Source: CBFHOS01 sp965657645
Lineage (GTDB): Bacteria > Pseudomonadota > Alphaproteobacteria > Puniceispirillales > Puniceispirillaceae
Direction of reading: 5' to 3'
Assembly: GCA_965657645.1 (NCBI GenBank)
Contig: CBFHOS010000002.1
Location: forward strand, 62,001 to 126,000
Length of the DNA: 64,000 nucleotides
In this document: positions 1 through 8,228 of the stretch, one piece after another
Layout of the letters: each line of letters opens with the position of its first letter
Position numbering within the stretch: position 1 is the stretch's first letter
Translations under genes and position numbers: made by a program
The notes under the pieces: generated by a model
What the model saw: only the letters and a program-made list of their open reading frames with translations
Databases searched by the model: none
What the model was told of the DNA's origin: nothing

Positions 1-624
1 GTGACCGTTCAAACAGAGCACAGTATCAGTCTCGGCCATGACGATGTGTAGATCATGCGAAATCATCAGCACCGCACAGCCAGTCTCATCGCGGATATTT
101 CTAATCAGGTCATAAAGTGCGCTCTCACCGGCAAAATCGACCCCTTGCACAGGTTCGTCCAGAACCAAAAGATCAGGTTTGTTCAAGATCGCACGGGCCA
201 GCAGACAGCGCTGAAATTCTCCACCGGACAGGATGCCAATCGGTTCCTTGCGCAGATGTTCGATCCCACAGGCCGCCAACGCCGCTTGGCGCGCATTGGC
301 TGGCGCCCTTGCGGTCAATTGCATCAAACGATCAACGGTAATTGGGAGCGCATTATCGATATTGAGTTTTTGTGGCACATAACCAATGCTCGGCTTTTGG
401 TGGTGGATTATCTGGCCTTCAGTGATTGGAATGGCGCCAAGAACCGCCTTGGCCAGTGTGCTTTTGCCCGCGCCGTTAGGGCCGATGATGGTGATGATTT
501 CACCGGGTTCTATTTTGAGACTGATATTGCGAATCAGCCAGTTATGGCCCCGTTGGACACCGATATTCTCAACCGAAATCAGCGGCATATCACCGTCTTG
601 GGCCTTGGCTTTCTTGTAACGCAT
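1..624 (-). CDS. znuC: Zinc ABC transporter ATP-binding protein ZnuC (3' end cut by window edge)
   Basis: ATPase that would drive zinc import with ZnuA and a ZnuB permease lying outside the window. Reading the minus strand gives Walker A GPNGAGKST, signature LSGGEFQR and Walker B LLVLDEP followed by the D-loop and a switch His in MISHD, in the order expected for ABC ATPases. I chose the ATG at 624 because AAGAGGA precedes it at normal spacing; an in-frame ATG at 663 would add 13 residues but has its purine tract touching the codon. It diverges from znuA across a Zur-like palindrome, which fixes the specificity as zinc. The C-terminus is missing because the gene runs off the left edge. Confidence 0.9.
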   Translation of the reverse strand, partial: MRYKKAKAQDGDMPLISVENIGVQRGHNWLIRNISLKIEPGEIITIIGPNGAGKSTLAKAVLGAIPITEGQIIHHQKPSIGYVPQKLNIDNALPITVDRLMQLTARAPANARQAALAACGIEHLRKEPIGILSGGEFQRCLLARAILNKPDLLVLDEPVQGVDFAGESALYDLIRNIRDETGCAVLMISHDLHIVMAETDTVLCLNGH

Positions 625-681
625 ATTATCAACATCCTCTTGGCCAGATTTATTTGTCGGCATTCCTTGACCAATATAATG

Positions 682-719
682 TAATGTTATAACAAACAGA
701 AGTTGTAATAAAGTAACAA
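682..719. promoter_or_regulatory. Candidate Zur operator between znuC and znuA
   Basis: The short divergent spacer contains GTTATAAC (686-693), a perfect palindrome within AATGTTATAACAAAC, resembling the AT-rich GTTATAATATAAC-type Zur boxes known upstream of znuABC genes. A second, imperfect repeat TTGTAATAAAGTAACAA follows at 703-719. Position between divergent zinc-uptake genes supports zinc-dependent repression of both. No zur gene is in the window, and the match is by eye. Confidence 0.55.
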
Positions 720-728
720 TCGGAAAAT

Positions 729-1775
729 ATGATGCTTTCAGTCCAAACGCTATATCTTTCCATCCGCTCGTGCCTAACCCTAGCCAAACGAATGAGCACG
801 GTAACTATCGCCAGTTCGGCATTATTGTTGGCGGGCCTGACAGGCTCTGTAATCACGGCCACGGCGGCGCAGGCGAATACGAATTCTGGGTCAGTACCAA
901 ATGTGGCGGCAACGATTAGACCTATTCATTCATTGGTGGCGTCAATCATGCAAGATGTTGGTGAACCCTATCTCATTTTTGATAAGGCGGATTCGGTGCA
1001 TGGGGCGGTGTTACGACCGAGCCAAGTGCGGCGGTTGCAGGATGCCGATCTGGTGATTTGGATTGGACGGGGCATTGAACATGAACTGATCAGGCCGATG
1101 AAGGCCATCGCGGATGCTGGCCGCTTGGTGACTTTGGCGGAGGAAGCAGCGATAGAGTGGCGCCCGCTGGTAGCAGAAAATCATGACGACCATGAAGACC
1201 ACGCCAAGCACGCCAAGCACGGTGATCACGGTGATCATGATGACCATGCGGGGCATGCGCATGATGAAGGCGGACTTGATTGGCATGTGTGGCTAGATAC
1301 TGGCAATGCGATCGCCATGGCGCATGTGATAACCGAACGGCTTGTTGCGATCGATCCGGCGCATGCTGAAATCTACCAGCGCAACGAGGCCGCGTTAGTT
1401 GCCGAGCTCACCGCCATTGATATCAAAATAGCGGCGCAGAGTAATGGTGGAGATTATGTGGCACAGCACGATGCCTATGGTTATTTCACCCATCGTTACG
1501 GCTGGCATTCCTTGGGATCAATATTGGCGGGGCATGAAATTTCACCCTCGATTGGTGATGTGCGGCGCTATTCTGATTTGGTGAAGGATGGCAAAGTTGA
1601 TTGCCTTATCGCCGATGCCAGAGAGAGCCAGAGCGCGATTGACCTTGTGCGCGGTGACAGCGATGTGCCGCTGATCTCGCTTGATCCGGTTGGTGTGACG
1701 ATACCGTCGGGGCCAGCCCATTTTGGCCAATTGATGGTTGCGATTGGAGAGGGGCTTTCTGGCTGTAACAAATAG
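729..1775 (+). CDS. znuA: Zinc ABC transporter periplasmic binding protein ZnuA
   Basis: High-affinity periplasmic zinc-binding protein (348 aa) of the ZnuA/TroA cluster. An N-terminal secretion signal ends near ATAAQA. The conserved first metal His lies in IRPIHSLVASIM, and a long His/Asp-rich loop (about residues 156-178, many HDDH and HGDH units) follows, typical of zinc- rather than manganese-specific members. The later metal ligands fall in DWHVWLD and in the HRYGW and AGHEISPS regions. A downstream ATG at 792 would give a more compact signal peptide starting MSTVTIASS, so the first 21 residues are uncertain. Divergent from znuC. Confidence 0.93.
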   Translation: MMLSVQTLYLSIRSCLTLAKRMSTVTIASSALLLAGLTGSVITATAAQANTNSGSVPNVAATIRPIHSLVASIMQDVGEPYLIFDKADSVHGAVLRPSQVRRLQDADLVIWIGRGIEHELIRPMKAIADAGRLVTLAEEAAIEWRPLVAENHDDHEDHAKHAKHGDHGDHDDHAGHAHDEGGLDWHVWLDTGNAIAMAHVITERLVAIDPAHAEIYQRNEAALVAELTAIDIKIAAQSNGGDYVAQHDAYGYFTHRYGWHSLGSILAGHEISPSIGDVRRYSDLVKDGKVDCLIADARESQSAIDLVRGDSDVPLISLDPVGVTIPSGPAHFGQLMVAIGEGLSGCNK

Positions 1776-1873
1776 CCGTCTCGGCAGTTAGGATGTTTGC
1801 ATCTCGACCCCGTCTGGATTATCAAGATAGGGGCCAGAGGCCGATGATCAAAGCCCGGAAGGAAACCGCCTAA

Positions 1874-2911
1874 ATGAAGTCCATTACCATTACCCGCCCT
1901 GATGATTGGCATTTGCATCTTCGTGATGGATCAATGTTGGCGGCGGTTACGCCGGATAGCGCGGCGCATTTTGGCCGGGCGATCATCATGCCCAATCTGG
2001 TGCCGCCGGTGGTGACTGGCGATGACGCGGCGGCCTATCGTGACCGCATCAAGGCGGCGGTTCCCCCGCATAGCAATTTCACCCCGCTGATGACTTTGTA
2101 CCTAACCGAGCAAACCGACCCGCATGATGTAAGAGCGGCGGCGGCGGCCGGTATCATTTCTGCGGTAAAGCTATATCCGGCTGGGGCCACGACAAATTCT
2201 GCCTCTGGTGTGACTGATTTCGACAAGATCATGCCTGTTCTGGAAACCATGGCCGAGATCGGATTACCGCTATGTGTGCATGGCGAAGTTACCGATAGCG
2301 AGATTGATATCTTTGATCGTGAGGCGGCCTTTATTGACACTATTCTTATCCCGCTTCGTGCCAAGGTGCCGGGGCTAAGGGTTGTGATGGAGCATGTCAC
2401 CACGCGCGATGGGATCGATTATGTACGCGGCGGCGGTGACAACATCGCCGCGACGCTGACGACGCATCATCTGTTTATCAATCGCAATCATATTCTGGCG
2501 GGTGGCATTCGGCCGCATTATTACTGTCTGCCTGTGGCCAAGCGTGAAGAGCATCGTCTGGCCTTGGTTGCCGCGGCAACATCTGGCGAGGCCAGCTTCT
2601 TTCTTGGTACCGATAGCGCACCCCATCTTGATGCCGCAAAGCAAACCGGTTGCGGGTGCGCTGGCATTTACACATCAATCAACACCATGTCCTGTCTTGC
2701 GGAAATTTTCGAATCTGAAAACGCCTTGGAGCAGCTCGAAGCGTTTGCCTCGCTTAACGGTCCGGCCTTTTACCGGATGGCGCCCAACGCCGATACGATC
2801 ACCCTGCAAAAGCGAGACAATGCGGTCATCTATCCAAGCCACCGCCAGACGGATGAGGGTGATGTGACCATCTTTGATTGTGGCCGCCCGCTCTATTGGG
2901 AAGTGGCCTAG
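1874..2911 (+). CDS. pyrC: Dihydroorotase, class II
   Basis: Catalyses reversible cyclisation of N-carbamoyl-aspartate to dihydroorotate, the third step of pyrimidine synthesis. At 345 aa it matches the class II (E. coli PyrC) type. The metal-binding HxH is in DWHLHLRDG (residues 12-20), the carbamylated Lys in AVKLYPAGATTNS, and further ligands lie in CVHGEV, EHVTTRDG and the catalytic Asp in GTDSAPH. The start has GGAAGGAAA upstream. It follows znuA by 98 bases and may have its own promoter. Nothing is truncated. Confidence 0.97.
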   Translation: MKSITITRPDDWHLHLRDGSMLAAVTPDSAAHFGRAIIMPNLVPPVVTGDDAAAYRDRIKAAVPPHSNFTPLMTLYLTEQTDPHDVRAAAAAGIISAVKLYPAGATTNSASGVTDFDKIMPVLETMAEIGLPLCVHGEVTDSEIDIFDREAAFIDTILIPLRAKVPGLRVVMEHVTTRDGIDYVRGGGDNIAATLTTHHLFINRNHILAGGIRPHYYCLPVAKREEHRLALVAAATSGEASFFLGTDSAPHLDAAKQTGCGCAGIYTSINTMSCLAEIFESENALEQLEAFASLNGPAFYRMAPNADTITLQKRDNAVIYPSHRQTDEGDVTIFDCGRPLYWEVA

Positions 2912-2916
2912 CGCCC

Positions 2917-3735
2917 CTAATAGGCATCCTTTTTGATAATCGGGCCTGCATTCATATAATCATGGATATGGTGGGTGACGGTTTCATCATCGACAAAGAT
3001 CAAGCCATATTGCGGCTCTTCGATTTTGTCATGGCAAACCATCTCACCGTCAAAGCGGAAATCAGTGCCGATCATCGTGCCGCGCATGGTTGAATAGGAA
3101 ACGCCGTGCCAGTTGCCGGCAATGACGCGGTGCCCATGACCATAGAACAAATGCCGGATGGTGCCGCGATAGCGGTCAAATAAAGTACCCAATGCGGCGG
3201 CGTCAGTGTCATTTATCATCAATTGATCCATTGGCGCCCATTGCACTTGCATCGGATTATGATGGCTAAAGATAAGCGTCCGGTTTTCCGGCGCATCCTC
3301 TAGCGTATCCGCAAGCCAATCGAGACGCGCCTTGTCATAAAAGCCATGATGCATTTTGTCTGGAATAGACGCCGGTTGCACAGTGTCGGTGAAAATCAGC
3401 CGATAGCCATCAATATCGCGATAGGATTGGATGTAACCGTTCTGGTCACGCAATGTGTCTGGAAAGACGCTGGCGAAATTCTCGCGGTTATCGTGGTTGC
3501 CGATCAATAACTGGACCGGCAGGCGCAATCGGGCCAATGATTTTTTGAAAATGTGATAGCTCTCTTCATCACCATAATCGGCAATATCGCCGGTGATCAC
3601 AACGAGTGCGGCGTCGTCATGCTCGCTATTTACCTGATCAACAAATGCGTCAAAACGCTCTATGGGACAAATATCAAATCGGCGTTCACCGGCCGGTAGG
3701 AAATGAATATCGGTAACTTGTATAATTTTGAGCAT
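2917..3735 (-). CDS. Metallophosphoesterase, CpdA/Icc-like
   Basis: Calcineurin-type phosphoesterase of about 272 aa, resembling cyclic-nucleotide or phosphodiester hydrolases of the CpdA/Icc group. The five metal motifs are present in order: TDIHF near residue 9, GDIADYGDE, GNHDNRE, SHHNP and GHGH. The ATG at 3735 is preferred over the GTG one codon upstream. It is convergent with pyrC with 5 bases between them and is followed on the same strand by a transporter and a GST-like gene. The physiological substrate cannot be told from sequence. Confidence 0.85.
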   Translation of the reverse strand: MLKIIQVTDIHFLPAGERRFDICPIERFDAFVDQVNSEHDDAALVVITGDIADYGDEESYHIFKKSLARLRLPVQLLIGNHDNRENFASVFPDTLRDQNGYIQSYRDIDGYRLIFTDTVQPASIPDKMHHGFYDKARLDWLADTLEDAPENRTLIFSHHNPMQVQWAPMDQLMINDTDAAALGTLFDRYRGTIRHLFYGHGHRVIAGNWHGVSYSTMRGTMIGTDFRFDGEMVCHDKIEEPQYGLIFVDDETVTHHIHDYMNAGPIIKKDAY

Positions 3736-3749
3736 CACCGCTTGCCCCC

Positions 3750-4664
3750 TTATAATTTTGTTTCCTTAATCCCATGATTGGGTTTTAGCGAAACCTTTGC
3801 CTTGGATTCACGGTGGGTAATATAGGCCGTTGACGCAAAGATCACCGTGCCGCCAATCCATATCCATATGGTTGGCAATTCCCCAAAGATGAACCATGCC
3901 AGAATTACGGCAAAGATCAACTTACTGAATTCGAGTGGCTGGAGGCTGGTGATCTCGACAAGGCCACATGCTTTGGTGAACAGCATATGCGCCATCGTGC
4001 CAGAAAGGGCGACACCAACGAGATAGATCCAACCAAGTGTGCCCGGTGTTTCCCACACCGCAAGCATTGGGAAAAAGGCAAGCGGCGCTTGCATTGCCAC
4101 CATCCAGAACACAATCGCACCAGGGGTTTCGGTCTCGGTTAGTTTTTTAACAATCAGGCTAGCCATAGCGATCGTCAAGGCGCTGATCAAGGCCAGAATG
4201 GCGCCAAGTGATATCTCGGCAAAGCCGGGCTGGAGGATGATCAGCGCACCGACAAAGCCAAAAATAATCGCCACCACGCGGCGCATGCGAATAACCTCAC
4301 CCAGAAATAACACCGCCCCAATAGTGATGAATATGGGACCGGTAAAGGTGAGCGCGGTTGCCTCGGCAAGGGGGATCATCGTGACCGCCGCAAAGCCGCA
4401 ATACATGCCAACGAAATTAACCAGCGCCCGCCAGACGAATAGCTTTGGCCTGTTCATCCGCAAGCTCGATAGGCCAGCCCGCATGATCAATGGCAATAAG
4501 ATAAGCATGGATAGGAGGTTGCGGAAAAAAACAATTTCCATCACCGGCACCTGCGCCGATGCGAGGCGGATAAACACACCCATAAAGGTAAAGCATAACA
4601 GCGCCGCTAGCATCATGATACTGGCGCGTATTTGGGCGGATGATGCGTTAAAAGCGTCGAGCAT
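3750..4664 (-). CDS. DMT-superfamily transporter (EamA)
   Basis: Ten-helix inner-membrane permease of the drug/metabolite transporter superfamily, 304 aa. Two EamA halves are evident, the first opening with MLAALLCFTFMGVFIRLA and ending near IIFGFVGALIILQPG, the second from LGAILALISALTIAMASLIVKK to the C-terminal helix around GGTVIFASTAYI. A short hydrophilic tail follows. Substrate is unknown; family members export amino acids, purines or other small metabolites. It sits 14 bases upstream of the phosphoesterase start on the same strand and may be co-transcribed with it. Confidence 0.88.
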   Translation of the reverse strand: MLDAFNASSAQIRASIMMLAALLCFTFMGVFIRLASAQVPVMEIVFFRNLLSMLILLPLIMRAGLSSLRMNRPKLFVWRALVNFVGMYCGFAAVTMIPLAEATALTFTGPIFITIGAVLFLGEVIRMRRVVAIIFGFVGALIILQPGFAEISLGAILALISALTIAMASLIVKKLTETETPGAIVFWMVAMQAPLAFFPMLAVWETPGTLGWIYLVGVALSGTMAHMLFTKACGLVEITSLQPLEFSKLIFAVILAWFIFGELPTIWIWIGGTVIFASTAYITHRESKAKVSLKPNHGIKETKL

Positions 4665-4721
4665 AAATCCAGCCTAACCCAGTTTGGCCGTGCTGGTAAG
4701 CATCTAAGTGCACAGAGTCAC

Positions 4722-5372
4722 CTATGCAGACAGCTTTGCCTTGGCCCATAGATCGAGCGCGTCATAATAATCGTCCCGGGCCTCTATAACCGATGGATGG
4801 GCGGCCAATGCTGCCTCATAAACAACCAGCTTGTCTGGCATGGTGATGTCAAAGTTCAAAATTTCGTCAAGCACCCTGAAAATCGCAAAGCTAGCAACAA
4901 AACTACAATCGGGGATCGTTAGATCAGTGCCGAATAACAACGGTTGCGGCGTGAACATCTGGGCAAGTTGATCGAGGCGCTTTTGCAATAATGCCGCATT
5001 CTCGGCGATAAATTCTGGGTTTCGTGATGCCGGCGCGACCTGGCCGAAATAGGCCCGCAAAACGGGTTCCAAGCGGGTGTCGTGAAAACGCGAAATCTCA
5101 CGGGCGTGGGCGCGTTCCTGTATATTGGCTGGCAACATTGGCGGCGATGGCGACAATTCATTCAGATATTCGGCAATGGCCTCTGAATCACTCAACCGGA
5201 ACCCGTCATGGTCAATCGCCGGAACGGTGCCTGCGGGGATGATCTTGCAATAGGCCGGACTGCCATACCCATCAGGCGGCGCGATCATCTCGCTTGGCAT
5301 GTTTTTATGGGTCAGCAGAATGCGAATTTTACAGCCATAGCTGCTAACCGGAACATTATAGAGCGTAATCAT
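4722..5372 (-). CDS. Glutathione S-transferase family protein
   Basis: Cytosolic GST-like protein of 216 aa. The thioredoxin-fold N-terminal domain begins MITLYNVPVSSYGCKIRILL and contains the glutathione-contact segment AGTVPAIDHDGFRLSDSEAIAEYL (cis-Pro and Ser motif); an all-helical C-terminal domain follows from about residue 85 with the conserved N-capping segment LTIPDCSFVA. Catalytic residue assignment (Ser or Tyr near residue 8-11) is uncertain. The ATG at 5372 is used; the TTG one codon earlier is unlikely. Role could be detoxification or maleylacetoacetate-type isomerisation. Confidence 0.86.
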   Translation of the reverse strand: MITLYNVPVSSYGCKIRILLTHKNMPSEMIAPPDGYGSPAYCKIIPAGTVPAIDHDGFRLSDSEAIAEYLNELSPSPPMLPANIQERAHAREISRFHDTRLEPVLRAYFGQVAPASRNPEFIAENAALLQKRLDQLAQMFTPQPLLFGTDLTIPDCSFVASFAIFRVLDEILNFDITMPDKLVVYEAALAAHPSVIEARDDYYDALDLWAKAKLSA

Positions 5373-5467
5373 CAAAGGTCTCTTATCGGGTTGGGTATGT
5401 CATGTTAGCGCAAACGGTCCAGAAAAAACTAGCACCTGAAAACTAGTATATGAAAAGGCACATGAAA

Positions 5468-5491
5468 AAAGGCGGGGAAATCCCCGCCTTT
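5468..5491 (-). terminator. Intrinsic terminator of the amino-acid binding-protein gene
   Basis: Ten-base-pair perfect stem AAAGGCGGGG / CCCCGCCTTT with a four-base loop. Read on the minus strand it follows the stop at 5512 by about 20 bases and is succeeded by six T residues, the textbook arrangement for Rho-independent termination of the minus-strand gene. Confidence 0.9.
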
Positions 5492-5511
5492 AAATCATGG
5501 TCTCTGTGGGG

Positions 5512-6288
5512 CTAGTTAGATAGCTGCCACTTTTTACCAAGCTCGTCAAAGAAGCCACGCTCGGTCTTTAGCTTGATCCATGTGTTCACATAGTTGATCC
5601 ATACCTGATCGCCCTGTGGCAACAGCATCGCAATTGGTGTTGGTGCTTTTGGCGCTGAAACGGGAACAACCATCATCTCAGGATATTTCGCCACTAGCTT
5701 GTAGGCTTCAACATTTGATGTGATGTGTGCATCGGCGCGGCCAGCAAGAACTTCTTGGAAGTCACGGGCTGGGGCTTCAACAATCTTGTATTTTGCATTC
5801 GGGAAGAACTGCTTAACCTGCTTTTCCTGTGTTGTGCCGAGTGTTGCGGCAACGGTCACAGCTGCTTTGTCCAGATCGGCCCAGTCAGCAAATTTGCCAG
5901 CGTTTTTCTTGAGTGTCAGCGGCACAGTCGCCAATGAGAAATAGCTGTCTGAATAGCCAGCTGCCTTGGCGCGGGCTGGTGAAATAGAGGCTGAACCAGT
6001 TAGGTGGTACTTGCCAGATACAACGCCGCTAACCAAAGTTTTCCAGTCAGTTGGAACAAACTCAAGTGTCACATCAAGGTCTTTAGCCAGCTCGGTCATG
6101 ACGTCAATGTCATAGCCTGTGTAGCTGTTGGTGGCTGGATCCTTCATAGTCATCGGGTTCCAGTCGCCGGTCGTGCCAACTTTAAGAACGCCGCCTGACA
6201 GGATTTCCTGCAAGGCACCATCCGCATGGGCGGGAAGCGAAAGCGCCATGAACGACAGGGCGGTAATTGCTGTTTTAAGGAATTTCAT
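5512..6288 (-). CDS. ABC transporter periplasmic amino-acid binding protein (PheC/HisJ-type fold)
   Basis: Family 3 extracellular solute-binding protein, 258 aa, for polar or aromatic amino acids or related compounds. A clean signal peptide ends LSLPAHA and the mature protein begins with the typical GVLKVGTTGDWNPMT and YTGYDIDVMTELA motifs; the region GSASISPARAKAAGYSDSYF matches the ligand-contact segment of this family. Some family members are cyclohexadienyl dehydratases, so catalysis cannot be excluded. The start at 6288 is set by CAGGAG seven bases upstream; a longer frame reaching 6435 lacks support. It diverges from the ATPase and permease genes that presumably complete the importer. 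Confidence 0.9.
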   Translation of the reverse strand: MKFLKTAITALSFMALSLPAHADGALQEILSGGVLKVGTTGDWNPMTMKDPATNSYTGYDIDVMTELAKDLDVTLEFVPTDWKTLVSGVVSGKYHLTGSASISPARAKAAGYSDSYFSLATVPLTLKKNAGKFADWADLDKAAVTVAATLGTTQEKQVKQFFPNAKYKIVEAPARDFQEVLAGRADAHITSNVEAYKLVAKYPEMMVVPVSAPKAPTPIAMLLPQGDQVWINYVNTWIKLKTERGFFDELGKKWQLSN

Positions 6289-6633
6289 TGGTTTCTCCTG
6301 AACACTTCGATTTGATAAAATGTGTGTGGGTTGCGCATTTGTTGCTATGGATGTTGCCACAGTAACTGCGACTTTGCGTAATGGGACACGGACGGCTTGC
6401 GCCCGATAAATTATGGCAGAGAGATAAGAACTCACCGCTCGTTTCGCAAGATTTAGGGGATGACAAATTTTCTACTGCGTGACATGATCTGCGCCTTTCT
6501 ACTACTTCATGTCAATAGCAAAATACAATCAAGCATCTGAATTTGTTGATTATTTTATAACAATTGACGATGTTGCAAAACGATCAATTCTTTTTAGAAC
6601 AAATTGACGCGGACGGGACCGTAATTCAAAAAA
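6289..6633. promoter_or_regulatory. Divergent control region of the amino-acid ABC system
   Basis: No gene is seen in these 345 bases. The stretch holds a perfect inverted repeat TGACATGA (6480-6487) and TCATGTCA (6507-6514), flanked by two copies of TTTCTACT (6469 and 6496 regions), and two direct copies of AATTGACG (6562-6569 and 6602-6609) close to the ATPase start. These are candidate operator sites for coordinating the two divergent transcripts. Binding protein unknown. Confidence 0.4.
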
Positions 6634-7374
6634 ATGACCAAATCTTTCATTTCCGTCACCAATGTGAGCAAGTTCTTTGGCGAGTTTCAGGCATTGAAAA
6701 ATGTCTCACTCGATATTGAGCTCGGCCAGAAAGTTGTCATTTGCGGGCCGTCAGGATCGGGCAAGTCGACGCTGATCCGATGTCTTAACCAGCTCGAGCA
6801 GCATCAAAGCGGAACCATTGCCATTGACGGTGTGCAGATTGATTCTAGCCCGGCCGCGCGTGATGCCCTGCGCAATAATGTCGGCATGGTGTTCCAGCAA
6901 TTTAACTTGTTTCCGCATTTATCCATTCTCGACAATTTGACATTAGGCCCGATGCGGGCCCGCGGGATGACGCGTGAACAGGCGGTTGAATTGGCGACAT
7001 ATTATCTCGACCGGGTGAAAATCCCAGAGCAGATGGACAAGTTTCCAAACCAGCTTTCAGGTGGCCAACAGCAACGTGTGGCGATCGCCCGCGCCTTGTG
7101 CATGGAACCCAAGATTATGCTGTTTGACGAGCCGACATCGGCGCTCGATCCAGAAATGATTGCCGAGGTGCTAGAGGTTATTGAAGAATTGGCAGAAAGT
7201 GGGATGACGATGATCTGTGTCACCCACGAGATGGGATTCGCCCAGCATGTTGCCGACCAGATGGTGTTTATGGATCATGGCGAGATTGTTGAAATGGCGC
7301 CGCCGAAGGACTTTTTCAGTAAGCCGAAAAGCAAGCGTTGCCAGCTATTCTTGCAACAGATATTGCGGCATTAG
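6634..7374 (+). CDS. Polar amino-acid ABC transporter ATPase (GlnQ/HisP-like)
   Basis: Cytoplasmic ATPase of 246 aa for the importer formed with the divergent binding protein and the next gene. Walker A GPSGSGKSTLIRC lies near residue 37, the Q-loop in VFQQFNLFPHL, signature LSGGQQQRVAIARAL, Walker B IMLFDEPTSALDPE and switch His in VTHEMGFA, all characteristic of the polar amino-acid (PAAT) family. Stop is 10 bases before the permease start, indicating co-translation. Only a weak purine tract precedes the ATG. Confidence 0.93.
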   Translation: MTKSFISVTNVSKFFGEFQALKNVSLDIELGQKVVICGPSGSGKSTLIRCLNQLEQHQSGTIAIDGVQIDSSPAARDALRNNVGMVFQQFNLFPHLSILDNLTLGPMRARGMTREQAVELATYYLDRVKIPEQMDKFPNQLSGGQQQRVAIARALCMEPKIMLFDEPTSALDPEMIAEVLEVIEELAESGMTMICVTHEMGFAQHVADQMVFMDHGEIVEMAPPKDFFSKPKSKRCQLFLQQILRH

Positions 7375-7384
7375 GGGCAAAGAG

Positions 7385-8164
7385 ATGTTGATATCACGCA
7401 TTGGATCCCTCCTGCCTGCTGGCATGCGCCGCCTTGCCCCGCTCGTCATTGCCGCATTCGCGTTAACCGGCTGTACCGCCAATTGGGGCTGGTATGTGGT
7501 TAACCCGACCACCGCGTCCGGCCAGCGCAACCTGTGGTTTTTGATTGATGGTCTGTATTACACGATCGCCTTGTCGGTAACGGCGATTTTGATATCGGTA
7601 ATTGTCGGATTGATCATTGCCCTGCCCGGCCTATCAAAGCGCCGGACACCGCGGGCGATCAACCGTGTGTATGTAGAACTAGTGCGGGCAGTGCCGATCT
7701 TGGTGTTGATCCTGTGGGTGTATTACGGATTGCCGCAAGTCGCCGATATTTCGATCTCGGTATTTTGGGCTGGTGTCCTTGCGCTGGCGATCTCGGATAG
7801 CGCGTTTCAGGCAGAGATTTTCCGCGCGGGTATTCAATCGATTGACCGCGGGCAATATGAGGCATCGCAATCTATCTCGCTTAATTACCGTGACACCATG
7901 CGGTTTGTAATTTTGCCGCAAGCGATCAAGCGGATCTTGCCAGCTCTTGGTAACCAGCTTGTCTATATGTTGAAGATGTCATCACTGGTGTCGGTCATCG
8001 GCATGCAGGAATTGACCCGCCGGGCAAATGAGTTGGTGGTAACTGAATATCGGCCGCTCGAAATCTACACTATCCTTGTACTTGAATATCTTGTGCTTAT
8101 CTTACTTGTATCATTTGCTGTTCGCTGGCTGGAAAACCGGATGATGGCTGGCGACACCCGCTAG
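7385..8164 (+). CDS. Amino-acid ABC transporter permease (HisMQ family)
   Basis: Membrane permease of 259 aa. A predicted first hydrophobic segment carries a lipobox-like LTGC (about residues 27-30), then a family-typical WGWYVVNPTTASGQRN stretch precedes the core domain, which starts FLIDGLYYTIALS. The EAA-type coupling loop appears in GQYEASQSISLNYRDTMRFV, followed by ILPALGNQLVYMLKMSSL. The start ATG at 7385 follows the ATPase stop closely. A single permease gene implies a homodimer. The lipobox in a permease is odd but occurs in relatives with a similar N-terminus. Confidence 0.9.
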   Translation: MLISRIGSLLPAGMRRLAPLVIAAFALTGCTANWGWYVVNPTTASGQRNLWFLIDGLYYTIALSVTAILISVIVGLIIALPGLSKRRTPRAINRVYVELVRAVPILVLILWVYYGLPQVADISISVFWAGVLALAISDSAFQAEIFRAGIQSIDRGQYEASQSISLNYRDTMRFVILPQAIKRILPALGNQLVYMLKMSSLVSVIGMQELTRRANELVVTEYRPLEIYTILVLEYLVLILLVSFAVRWLENRMMAGDTR

Positions 8165-8228
8165 GCACTTATCGGCCATCATAGCGGCAATGCCAAATGA
8201 GCCGACCAAAGGTTGAGTGAGGTATGAG

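Noticed and set aside
55..684. Plus-strand open frame of 209 codons at the left edge
   Set aside because: It is the antisense of znuC, whose Walker A, signature and Walker B motifs are clear on the minus strand.
4039..4677. Plus-strand frame of 212 codons
   Set aside because: Antisense of the EamA transporter; the minus-strand product has clear helices and repeats, the plus-strand one is basic low-complexity.
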